DNA of 18,925 bases from Nanobdellota archaeon. GTDB lineage: Archaea; Nanobdellota; Nanobdellia; Pacearchaeales; GW2011-AR1. The stretch lies in contig JAHISS010000031.1 of the NCBI GenBank assembly GCA_018817905.1, positions 1 to 18,925 of the forward strand, given 5' to 3'. Shown here piece by piece: positions 14,349-18,925 of the stretch; within the stretch, counting starts at the first letter, position 1, and each line of letters begins with the position of its first letter. The notes under the pieces were generated by a model. The model had not been told where the DNA came from. It saw nothing but the letters and a program-made list of their open reading frames with translations, and searched no databases. Position numbers and translations under genes: made by a program.

Positions 14349-14711
14349 ATGACCGTAATTAATAGAAGCCACGTAATTTCAGGAGTGATTGGTGCAGTTA
14401 TAACTTGGGGTGCTTTGTTTGGCTTAAACTCGTTGAGACCAAGAGAAGGAACTGTCGAGGTTGAATTAGATAATAAGAGGTATGCTGTGGCAGTTTTTAC
14501 TGAAAGACTTGGAAAAAGAACATACGATCATATTAGTATTTTTTCTAGATCTGAGCCAGATGAACCCAGAGATGTAAAAGTGTCAGAGATTCAACATATA
14601 GGTGAGGGTTCTTACTTAGAGACCTATCACCTGCATGGAGGATTTAAGATAGGTGTTGCACACTTGTTAGGATTGCCTGAAGATATTTCTAACGCCTTAA
14701 GCAGGAGCTGA
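14349..14711 (+). CDS. single-helix membrane protein of unknown function
   Basis: 120 residues from the ATG at 14349 (MTVINRSHVISG); the upstream ATG at 14331 would fall inside the predicted promoter-to-start spacing. One hydrophobic helix (about 9-28: ISGVIGAVITWGALFGL) is followed by a soluble beta-rich domain (GTVEVELDNKRYAVAVFTER). The helix could be a membrane anchor or an uncleaved signal. The gene ends by running 23 nt into the 3' end of the convergent gene at 14689. No family recognised. Confidence 0.6.
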   Translation: MTVINRSHVISGVIGAVITWGALFGLNSLRPREGTVEVELDNKRYAVAVFTERLGKRTYDHISIFSRSEPDEPRDVKVSEIQHIGEGSYLETYHLHGGFKIGVAHLLGLPEDISNALSRS

Positions 14712-15330
14712 TTCTTTCCCTCAGCCTTGATACCTCTGGCAAGGAAGATTTTTTTGCCCTTTCGTGTTTTTCCTGGATATTTTTCCATTTATTGCCCTGA
14801 GTAATCCTGTCCCAAATTTCTTCTTTTGTTACGCTTATTTTACCAAACTGTTTCGTTGTTGGATTAATTTGCGCACGGTCCACCTTGTTTATTCTTGCCT
14901 TTCTAAACCTTGGAGAGTAAATTTCTACAACAGTCCCGTAAATAATGGGGGGATTTTTTCCTTTTCTTGCATAAAATTCTGAAAGTCTCGCCTTAGCAAA
15001 AGTTTCTTTTGTGTTAAATTCTTTTTTGAGGTGATTTGAGAGTTTAACTGCGAATACATCAACCACATTTTTTCTAATTAAGTAACCCTTACTGCGAAAA
15101 GCCATCCCGATTGGAGCTCCATTTTTAATTGCTTCGTCAATCTTTAGTATCTTGGGATTTCTTTTTTTTGGAAAAAAGGTTATAGCATATGTCCAAGAAA
15201 TTCCCTTCTTGTCTATCAGATGAGATTCTCTGATTAGATTATTATGTTTTATTACCTTTGCTGTAATTTTCCCATACCTTTTTTCTAAAACATCTGTGTG
15301 CAATCTGTCCACTAATGGAAAATGTTCCAT
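14689..15330 (-). CDS. protein of unknown function, possibly chorismate-lyase-like (UbiC/DUF98 fold)
   Basis: 213 residues, soluble. The order LHTDVLEKRYGKITAKVI, RESHLID, TYAITFFP, then NGAPIGMAFRSKG and RKNVVDVFAV, recalls the chorismate-lyase/DUF98/UTRA fold, in which a conserved Arg precedes the first sheet and a G-x-P-[IL]-G loop caps the ligand site. This is pattern memory, not an alignment, and the basic C-terminal third (about 140-213) is not part of that family. If real, it would bind chorismate or a small phenolic ligand. A TATA box (15352-15358) about 26 nt upstream makes the ATG at 15330 a leaderless start. Confidence 0.6.
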   Translation of the reverse strand: MEHFPLVDRLHTDVLEKRYGKITAKVIKHNNLIRESHLIDKKGISWTYAITFFPKKRNPKILKIDEAIKNGAPIGMAFRSKGYLIRKNVVDVFAVKLSNHLKKEFNTKETFAKARLSEFYARKGKNPPIIYGTVVEIYSPRFRKARINKVDRAQINPTTKQFGKISVTKEEIWDRITQGNKWKNIQEKHERAKKSSLPEVSRLRERISSCLRR

Positions 15331-15351
15331 TCATGATACAAACTAGAAGGG

Positions 15352-15358
15352 TATAAAA
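15352..15358 (-). promoter_or_regulatory. TATA box of the 14689-15330 gene
   Basis: TTTTATA-type element about 25 nt before the ATG at 15330. Confidence 0.5.
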
Positions 15359-15369
15359 ATTATTTCTTT

Positions 15370-15927
15370 TTAATACATCTCATCCCTACAATCTGGGCAG
15401 AGCAGGTTTCCATCTATGCTGAGCAGGTCTGAAAATGCGCCGCAGTTTTCGCAAAGGCCTTCGAGCGGCCAGTCTGTCTCTGCTTGTTCTAATTTGCGCC
15501 CTTCTTCCTTGATGTCGCCCATGACTGCGCGCATTTCTGCGTAGAGGTCTGGTTCAACTGCGAGGATGTCTTTTAGCGTTACAACGCCGATTATTTTTCC
15601 GTGGGCTAGGACAGGCAATCTTCTGAAATTGGACGCGCGCATTTTTTCTAAGGCCTGAGAAATATCTGCAGAAGGTTTGATTACTGCGAGTTTTCGCGCT
15701 GAAATGTCGATGCCTCTTATTTTTTTCAAGTCCAGACCGGACTTTTTTGTTATTGCCCAGAGAATGTCTCTTGCCGTGAGAATGCCGAGAAGGTGCTCTC
15801 TGTCTGTCAGAAGTATGCTGTCAACTCTTTCTCTTGCCATCTTTTTCGCGCATTCGTGCAAGGAAGCAGATTGACCTGCTGAGACAAAATTCCGCGTCAT
15901 CACATCCCCGACAGAGATTTTCCTCAT
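15370..15927 (-). CDS. CBS-pair protein with C-terminal zinc ribbon
   Basis: 185 residues. Two CBS domains (about 6-58, VGDVMTRNFVSAGQSASLHE, and about 70-125, ISARKLAVIKPSADISQALE) form a Bateman module that senses adenine nucleotides in many proteins (family knowledge). The repeated GI-L/V-T-x2-DI/KDI motif is present in both. The C terminus is a four-cysteine zinc ribbon (C159, C162, C177, C180: CENCG and CPDC). This combination is common in archaea and probably a nucleotide- or stress-responsive regulator; the target is unknown. A TATA-like element (15948-15956) sits 25 nt before the ATG. Confidence 0.88.
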   Translation of the reverse strand: MRKISVGDVMTRNFVSAGQSASLHECAKKMARERVDSILLTDREHLLGILTARDILWAITKKSGLDLKKIRGIDISARKLAVIKPSADISQALEKMRASNFRRLPVLAHGKIIGVVTLKDILAVEPDLYAEMRAVMGDIKEEGRKLEQAETDWPLEGLCENCGAFSDLLSIDGNLLCPDCRDEMY

Positions 15928-15947
15928 GCTTTTTAGAGGCGACTTGA

Positions 15948-15956
15948 GAATTTAAG
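15948..15956 (-). promoter_or_regulatory. TATA box of the CBS/zinc-ribbon gene
   Basis: CTTAAATTC centred 25 nt before the ATG at 15927. Confidence 0.4.
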
Positions 15957-15959
15957 GAT

Positions 15960-16238
15960 TTATGTTCTGCATTTAGGAACACGATTAAAAGGATTTTCTC
16001 TTTTTGACGGGACTCTTTCTAATAAGGCGATTAATTTTTCGTCTTCAGGGGCGAGAGCACTTAAGCCGTTTCTTAGGTTGTCTGACATTGGTTTTTTTCC
16101 GTTCATTACTTGGTTGAGATAAGGTCTGACGGCATTAACTTGATCGGGTGAAAAATAATCAGTTTTGCATAAAGCTCTTGCTACATCTGATTGAGTTTCG
16201 TAGCCGATTTGTTTTAGTCGTTCCATTATTTTTCTCAT
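15960..16238 (-). CDS. small XRE-like helix-turn-helix protein
   Basis: 92 residues. TQSDVARALCKTDYFSPDQV, followed by VRPYLNQVMNGKKPMSDNLR, matches the Cro/XRE layout: a helix with Q-S-D-V-A, a recognition helix, then an NQVMNGKKP turn and a closing Leu-rich helix. It probably binds DNA as a dimer. The basic tail (VPSKRENPFNRVPKCRT) may be disordered. A TATA box at 16259-16267 is 25 nt before the ATG. No partner toxin lies next to it, so it may be a stand-alone regulator. Confidence 0.6.
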   Translation of the reverse strand: MRKIMERLKQIGYETQSDVARALCKTDYFSPDQVNAVRPYLNQVMNGKKPMSDNLRNGLSALAPEDEKLIALLERVPSKRENPFNRVPKCRT

Positions 16239-16258
16239 AGAAGAAAACCAGGAAGATG

Positions 16259-16267
16259 ATATAAAAA
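16259..16267 (-). promoter_or_regulatory. TATA box of the XRE-like gene
   Basis: TTTTTATAT on the minus strand, centred 25 nt before the ATG at 16238. Confidence 0.5.
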
Positions 16268-16331
16268 GTTTTTGATTTTGCTGGGTGGAGTTTTAAGATT
16301 TTACGAGTGCGCATTTGAATGTAAATAAGAA

Positions 16332-16643
16332 TCAATAATTGTAAGCTAGAGAACTGGGCAGATCAATTCCCCGTTCATCCATTTCAAACTCATACCATTC
16401 CATCAGCCCATATAATCCACCGATACAATCTGACAAATTTCTTAAATCTTTTAGTTCTCTTAGGTCTCGCTCGCTCATTTCAACTTCGTGAGGGTCTCCT
16501 ATATATCCTGCCGTTTTATCCCGTATATAACTGCTTCTTTCGACTAGCTTATCACCAATCCTTGACAACCAGTAGTATCCTGCCTCAATCTCTCCATCGC
16601 TGAGATCTTTTAAATCTTCTTCCGTTATATCTCTTAATTCCAT
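16332..16643 (-). CDS. small acidic protein of unknown function
   Basis: 103 residues, rich in Asp/Glu and predicted mainly helical (ITEEDLKDLSDGEIEAGYYW, ERDLRELKDLRNLSDCIGGL). No signal peptide, membrane helix or known motif. A TATA element at 16666-16672, centred 26 nt before the ATG at 16643, supports the start and the reality of the gene. Confidence 0.55.
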   Translation of the reverse strand: MELRDITEEDLKDLSDGEIEAGYYWLSRIGDKLVERSSYIRDKTAGYIGDPHEVEMSERDLRELKDLRNLSDCIGGLYGLMEWYEFEMDERGIDLPSSLAYNY

Positions 16644-16665
16644 AGAAATACGGCAAGATCTGGAG

Positions 16666-16672
16666 TTTTAAA
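16666..16672 (-). promoter_or_regulatory. TATA box of the acidic-protein gene
   Basis: TTTAAAA centred 26 nt before the ATG at 16643. Confidence 0.5.
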
Positions 16673-16679
16673 CCTTTGG

Positions 16680-16843
16680 ATTCTCTTCAAAATTCTTAAC
16701 ATTGGAGAGTGCGCAGGCCGCGTAAGATAGTTTTATGTGATATCTTGGGGTGGGTTTTTTGTTTAGTTTATTATGCTATTCCTTCCAGACTGTCTTGATT
16801 TAAAAACATTGTCGAGGTGGAGTATATCTTTCGATTTCCTAGT
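16680..16843. other. gap without a recognised gene
   Basis: AT-rich, contains the 11-bp copy of the tRNA-Gly 3' end at 16710-16720 and a T-run near 16756. No open frame with a credible start. Confidence 0.4.
16710..16720 (+). repeat. copy of the tRNA-Gly 3' end (possible attachment-site remnant)
   Basis: TGCGCAGGCCG is identical, in the same orientation, to the last 11 bases of tRNA-Gly at 17916-17926. A copy of a tRNA 3' end on the 3' side of the tRNA gene is the usual mark of an integrated element. Confidence 0.35.
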
Positions 16844-17038
16844 TTATTTCCTCCTAAAAAACAAAAAAATGGGCACAACACCCTCACTAGTTTCCATTTC
16901 AGCAATTGCTTTTTTCAAATCATCAAAAGACCTGCGCATGATCATTTTATAATCAAACTGTTCTCTTTTCTCACGCAATTGTGGAAACTCTTTTAAGATG
17001 TCTCTCTTGAGTCTTATAATATTCCATGCGCCGTTTCC
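16844..17038 (-). pseudogene. gene remnant lacking its start
   Basis: A minus-strand frame of 64 residues directly after a TAG (17041-17039): it opens GNGAWNIIRLKRDILKEFPQ, continues LREKREQFDYKMIMRRSFDD and ends VVPIFLFFRRK. The amphipathic, charged pattern is typical of true coding sequence, but there is no start codon until residue 34. It reads as the C-terminal end of a longer protein. Family not recognised. It lies just upstream of the RHH gene, inside the possible tRNA-bounded island. Confidence 0.45.
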
Positions 17039-17064
17039 CTAAATTAAAACCGATCAAGGAAAAG

Positions 17065-17072
17065 TTTAAATA
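17065..17072 (+). promoter_or_regulatory. TATA box of the RHH antitoxin gene
   Basis: TTTAAATA centred about 27 nt before the ATG at 17096. Confidence 0.6.
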
Positions 17073-17084
17073 CTAGCCAACACA

Positions 17085-17097
17085 ATAGTATTACTAT
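17085..17097 (+). promoter_or_regulatory. palindromic operator over the RHH gene start
   Basis: ATAGTA-T-TACTAT is a perfect palindrome around one base. It covers the predicted leaderless transcription start and the first bases of the ATG, 12 nt after the TATA box. RHH proteins bind short palindromes, so self-repression is likely. Confidence 0.5.
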
Positions 17098-17344
17098 GGT
17101 AATGGACACAGTTCAGGTAAGATTAGCACATGGCATTGTGAACAAAATAGACGAATTAGTTGAAACAGGAATTTATTCAAGCAGATCAGATGTTCTCAGA
17201 GACGCTGTAAGAAGATTGGTTCTTGATAAATTGGTAGGTGTTCTTCAAGATGAAGGCGATAGTGTAAAGGAAATCAGAGAGTTAAGGAAAAAATTATCTA
17301 AAGAAAAAATTGATTTAGACGAGATTAATAAATTAGCGGATTAG
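17096..17344 (+). CDS. ribbon-helix-helix antitoxin-type regulator
   Basis: 82 residues. MDTVQVRLAHGIVNKIDELV, then GIYSSRSDVLRDAVRRLVLD, is a textbook RHH (CopG/VapB-like) domain: a DNA-contacting beta strand, helix A, and the G-x-Y-S-S-R-S-D turn leading into helix B. The Lys/Glu-rich C terminus (about 55-82) would wrap and inhibit a toxin. It converges on a PIN-domain gene, overlapping by 12 nt. It has its own promoter and a palindromic operator at its start. Confidence 0.85.
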   Translation: MVMDTVQVRLAHGIVNKIDELVETGIYSSRSDVLRDAVRRLVLDKLVGVLQDEGDSVKEIRELRKKLSKEKIDLDEINKLAD

Positions 17345-17767
17345 GTCTTCTGGTTTGAAAACTTCAACATAAGATTTTGCAAACTCTATTAAATCTTTAT
17401 CTCTTGTAATCAGCTGGATGTTTAATCGTTTGGTAATGGCTACATGAATGTAATCATAAAAACTAAGTAGACCATGTTCTTGTTCCCATTTTCTAGCTAG
17501 TTCGTAATCTTCTGATGTTGTTTTTACAATCTCAATATACTCCGATTCCTTAAAGAATTTTTGAATTCTATTGAATTTATCTTTTGTCTTGAAATATAAT
17601 TCCTTTAACACGATTGTTGAAACAATAACCTTGCCATCTCTTTCTTCAACTTGTTCAATAAAATCTTTTGTTAATTTCCACCATTGAACTCCAGAAGTTG
17701 AATCGCTTTCTTTCTTAAACAGATTCAACCAAATGCATGAATCAAGATAACATTTTTTGTTTTCCAT
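17333..17767 (-). CDS. PIN-domain ribonuclease, VapC-like toxin
   Basis: 144 residues. PIN domains are metal-dependent RNases; the acidic residues are all visible: D9 (CYLDSCIWL), E56 (VLKELYF), D105 (SFYDYIHVA) and D123 (LITRDKDL). This is the set expected in active VapC toxins, which usually cut tRNA or rRNA (family knowledge). Its natural antitoxin would be the RHH protein, but here the genes face each other tail to tail rather than lying in one operon. The promoter is weak: a TTAAA stretch at about 17797-17801. Confidence 0.85.
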   Translation of the reverse strand: MENKKCYLDSCIWLNLFKKESDSTSGVQWWKLTKDFIEQVEERDGKVIVSTIVLKELYFKTKDKFNRIQKFFKESEYIEIVKTTSEDYELARKWEQEHGLLSFYDYIHVAITKRLNIQLITRDKDLIEFAKSYVEVFKPEDLIR

Positions 17768-17830
17768 TTTTCAATTAGAACAAGATTATTGAAATGTTTA
17801 AGTGTTTGCATTAATAAACTTGTTTTCATT

Positions 17831-17889
17831 GTGGATTTCAGCCCGTTGAAGGTTAAATACTTCATACGAGCATTCTGTCAAAAATCCAC
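17831..17889. repeat. 8-bp inverted repeat between the PIN gene and tRNA-Gly
   Basis: GTGGATTT (17831-17838) and AAATCCAC (17882-17889) are complementary across 43 nt. They could mark a transcript end or an element boundary; the meaning is unclear. Confidence 0.25.
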
Positions 17890-17915
17890 CTCCTTAAAAT
17901 CACAAAATACATATA

Positions 17916-17987
17916 TGCGCAGGCCGGGACTCGAACCCGGGTCATCTCGTTGGCAACGAGACATACTAACCACTGTACTACCAGCGC
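17916..17987 (-). tRNA. tRNA-Gly (anticodon GCC)
   Basis: 72 nt without encoded CCA. Acceptor GCGCTGG pairs with CCTGCGC, leaving one T-T mismatch at the fifth pair. D stem GTAC/GTAT, anticodon stem TCTCG/CGAGA around loop TTGCCAA (anticodon GCC), T stem CCGGG/CCCGG with loop TTCGAGT, discriminator A. The 5' end is 5 nt after the stop of the upstream gene, so the two are probably on one transcript. Confidence 0.93.
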
Positions 17988-17992
17988 ATTGA

Positions 17993-18466
17993 TTATCCAA
18001 CAGATTTGGCCTTTTTAACTTTTTTGCGCCTTGGCATTTTATTCCAACGCTTCCCGGATTCTTTGTAACCTCTTTTTCGTTTTTCAATTTTTGCTTTTTC
18101 TTCTTCAGATAAGTCATTAATAACTGTTACATGATTTGGAAAAATGTCCAGATTTTTTATGATGTTTCTATTCCCGAGATTTCCTGCAAGGTCTAATAAC
18201 TTTCTATTCCTTGTCCTCTCGAGTTTTGGCGTTGGCACGAAGTAAAAATAATGCTGGCCTTCTGTTTGTCCCCTGTAAAAGATTATTCCAATTCCTCCCC
18301 GGATTTTTTTACCTGCGTAGGTGTAGCCTTCTGTCATGTCTCCTTCCCTGGTTTGGTAATCTCCTTCAAACATTCCCTCGAGCGTAATTTCTTTTGCAAG
18401 CTCTCGGCGGCGGGCAACCTGCCTCAAGAATCCGCCGTAAATTTTGCTGATTGTAATTGACACCAT
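17993..18466 (-). CDS. basic protein of unknown function, upstream of tRNA-Gly
   Basis: 157 residues, soluble. An N-terminal region (ISKIYGGFLRQVARRRELAK) leads into a beta-rich middle with GKKIRGGIGIIFYRG and YFYFVPTPK. The last 40 residues are a very basic Lys/Arg tail (MPRRKKVKKAKSVG), which would suit nucleic-acid binding; this is an inference from charge only. A TATA box at 18486-18494 is 26 nt before the ATG. It lies 5 nt from the tRNA-Gly gene in the same direction, which hints at a shared transcript. Confidence 0.7.
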   Translation of the reverse strand: MVSITISKIYGGFLRQVARRRELAKEITLEGMFEGDYQTREGDMTEGYTYAGKKIRGGIGIIFYRGQTEGQHYFYFVPTPKLERTRNRKLLDLAGNLGNRNIIKNLDIFPNHVTVINDLSEEEKAKIEKRKRGYKESGKRWNKMPRRKKVKKAKSVG

Positions 18467-18485
18467 GTGGGGCGATGTTTTGTAA

Positions 18486-18494
18486 AGATATAAG
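18486..18494 (-). promoter_or_regulatory. TATA box of the basic protein / tRNA-Gly unit
   Basis: CTTATATCT centred about 25 nt before the ATG at 18466. Confidence 0.5.
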
Positions 18495-18519
18495 AATTGT
18501 TGCTCTGGAGCAGATGTAA

Positions 18520-18529
18520 ATCTTTAAAA
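18520..18529 (+). promoter_or_regulatory. TATA box of the tRNA-Val region
   Basis: CTTTAAAAAC lies about 28 nt before the partial tRNA copy at 18552 but 80 nt before the intact tRNA-Val, so it fits the partial copy better. Confidence 0.45.
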
Positions 18530-18551
18530 ACTATCTGGGTTTTTAGTTCTT

Positions 18552-18566
18552 AGGCCCCATAGGCTA
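18552..18566 (+). repeat. partial copy of the tRNA-Val 5' end
   Basis: GGCCCCATAGGCTAG is identical to the first 15 bases of tRNA-Val at 18607-18621. After it the sequences differ and no complete tRNA can be folded. Confidence 0.7.
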
Positions 18567-18606
18567 GAGAATGCTTGACGGCTCTCGCGCCAATGGAGCT
18601 GACAAT

Positions 18607-18678
18607 GGCCCCATAGGCTAGTGGTTTAACCGATTCGTTTACACCGAATAGTCCGCAGTTCGATTCTGCGTGGGGCCA
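18607..18678 (+). tRNA. tRNA-Val (anticodon UAC)
   Basis: 72 nt without encoded CCA. The acceptor GGCCCCA/TGGGGCC pairs fully. Anticodon stem ATTCG/CGAAT surrounds loop TTTACAC (anticodon TAC), T stem CGCAG/CTGCG has loop TTCGATT, discriminator A. The D stem GGCT/AACC contains one C-A mismatch. Confidence 0.93.
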
Positions 18679-18703
18679 TTTAACTAACTAAATAAAAACT
18701 AAG

Positions 18704-18712
18704 ATTTTTATA
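18704..18712 (+). promoter_or_regulatory. TATA box of the P-loop gene
   Basis: ATTTTTATA-type element centred about 26 nt before the ATG at 18734; leaderless pattern. Confidence 0.5.
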
Positions 18713-18733
18713 CTTGTTTTGATTGGTTATTTT

Positions 18734-18793
18734 ATGAAGTTAATTTATATCTATGGTCCACCTGCAGCTGGAAAATTATCTGTTGCAACTTGA
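18734..18793 (+). pseudogene. P-loop ATPase/kinase-like gene, cut after 19 codons
   Basis: MKLIYIYGPPAAGKLSVAT and then TGA. The G-P-P-A-A-G-K-L-S segment is a Walker A loop of small kinase-like P-loop proteins whose usual continuation is a helix of the AKELAK kind. The abrupt stop, followed by IS-like sequence, indicates that the gene was interrupted. Its promoter is intact. Confidence 0.7.
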
Positions 18794-18805
18794 CCTCGCC
18801 AGTTA

Positions 18806-18814
18806 ACTTTAAAT
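18806..18814 (+). promoter_or_regulatory. TATA box of the right-hand IS gene
   Basis: ACTTTAAAT; the predicted start near 18837 falls at the first base of the hairpin's 3' arm. Confidence 0.4.
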
Positions 18815-18821
18815 GAAGAAA

Positions 18822-18848
18822 CTTTCAGTTGTTAGAAACAACTGAAAG
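18822..18848 (+). promoter_or_regulatory. perfect 12-bp hairpin before the IS gene
   Basis: CTTTCAGTTGTT (18822-18833) and AACAACTGAAAG (18837-18848) pair completely around an AGA loop. The 3' arm ends inside the ribosome site AAAGGAGG (18846-18852). As at the left end of the window, the 5' arm should be absent from RNA started at the element's own promoter. Confidence 0.7.
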
Positions 18849-18863
18849 GAGGCCTAAATCGAA

Positions 18864-18925
18864 ATGAAAGGAAACGTAAGTTTTTCTTTTGGGCCTATTG
18901 CTTTGATAAATAAGATAGATAAAAA
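18864..18925 (+). CDS. start of a probable transposase (partial)
   Basis: MKGNVSFSFGPIALINKIDK, open to the window end. AAAGGAGG at 18846-18852 lies 11 nt before the ATG. The F-G-P-I-A-L-I-x-K-I-D pattern recalls the N terminus of IS1634/IS4-type transposases, but 20 residues are too few to assign a family. Its place inside a broken gene supports a transposase. Confidence 0.45.
   Translation, partial: MKGNVSFSFGPIALINKIDK

Larger units (their letters stand above)
18788..18925 (+). mobile_element. left end of an insertion sequence (boundary approximate)
   Basis: Begins where the P-loop frame breaks (TTGACCTCGCCAGTTAAC). Contains a TATA element, a hairpin and the start of a new gene, all in the first 80 nt, the usual layout of an IS end. 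The far end is outside the window, so repeats and target duplication cannot be checked. Confidence 0.5.

Noticed and set aside
17878..18117. Frames reading through tRNA-Gly on both strands
   Set aside because: They cover a well-folded tRNA gene and the end of a better-supported gene.
1..18925. CRISPR array or other regularly spaced repeats
   Set aside because: No regularly spaced direct repeats of 20 bases or more were seen; the surface-gene periodicity is at the protein level.

Overview
The window reads as an AT-rich archaeal chromosome segment, most likely from a small-genome DPANN lineage of the Woesearchaeota/Pacearchaeota type. The lineage is an inference. What is visible: an archaeal ThrRS with the archaea-specific editing domain, an archaeal DnaG-type Toprim protein, tRNA genes without encoded CCA, TATA boxes about 25 nt before many start codons (leaderless transcription), GGAGG/GGTGAT-type ribosome sites before others, very large N-glycosylation-rich surface proteins, and several toxin-antitoxin modules.

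Layout. 1-258: the 5' end of a minus-strand insertion-sequence transposase, with a hairpin over its ribosome site, abutting the 3' end of a MoxR ATPase gene (242-1327). 1328-1802: a gene-poor gap with a repeated motif. 1803-6697: a minus-strand operon running from an HTH-nucleotidyltransferase protein through a HEPN protein to a 1271-residue cadherin-like surface protein; three half-sites of one operator motif sit at its promoter. 6786-9095: a second surface protein that looks like two secreted, membrane-anchored proteins fused head to tail. 9096-9427: a gap with a gene remnant and two more copies of the repeated motif. 9428-10057: an unknown coiled-coil protein. 10102-10534: a hicB-hicA pair broken by three single-base shifts. 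10542-12532: thrS followed by a small membrane protein overlapping it by 4 nt. 12670-14201: a small membrane protein and dnaG on the plus strand. 14349-16643: small genes (membrane protein, possible chorismate-lyase-like protein, CBS/zinc-ribbon protein, XRE-like regulator, acidic unknown), mostly with leaderless-style promoters. 16710-17926: a possible small island bounded by a copy of the tRNA-Gly 3' end, carrying a gene remnant and a convergent RHH/PIN pair. 17916-18678: tRNA-Gly(GCC), a basic unknown protein, a partial tRNA-Val duplicate and tRNA-Val(UAC). 18734-18925: a P-loop protein gene cut after 19 codons by what looks like a second insertion sequence.

How it fits together. Core functions (thrS, dnaG, two tRNAs) are interleaved with surface-protein genes and with modules that come and go: two IS ends, three toxin-antitoxin-like loci (HEPN/MNT, HicBA, RHH/PIN), and several gene remnants. 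The most unusual points are: (i) the HEPN/MNT module placed directly in front of the giant surface gene, 1 nt from its start and under one multi-site operator; (ii) the same arrangement in both IS ends, where a hairpin able to mask the ribosome site would form only on transcripts entering from outside; (iii) a 13-15 bp motif shared by two surface-gene-associated gaps.
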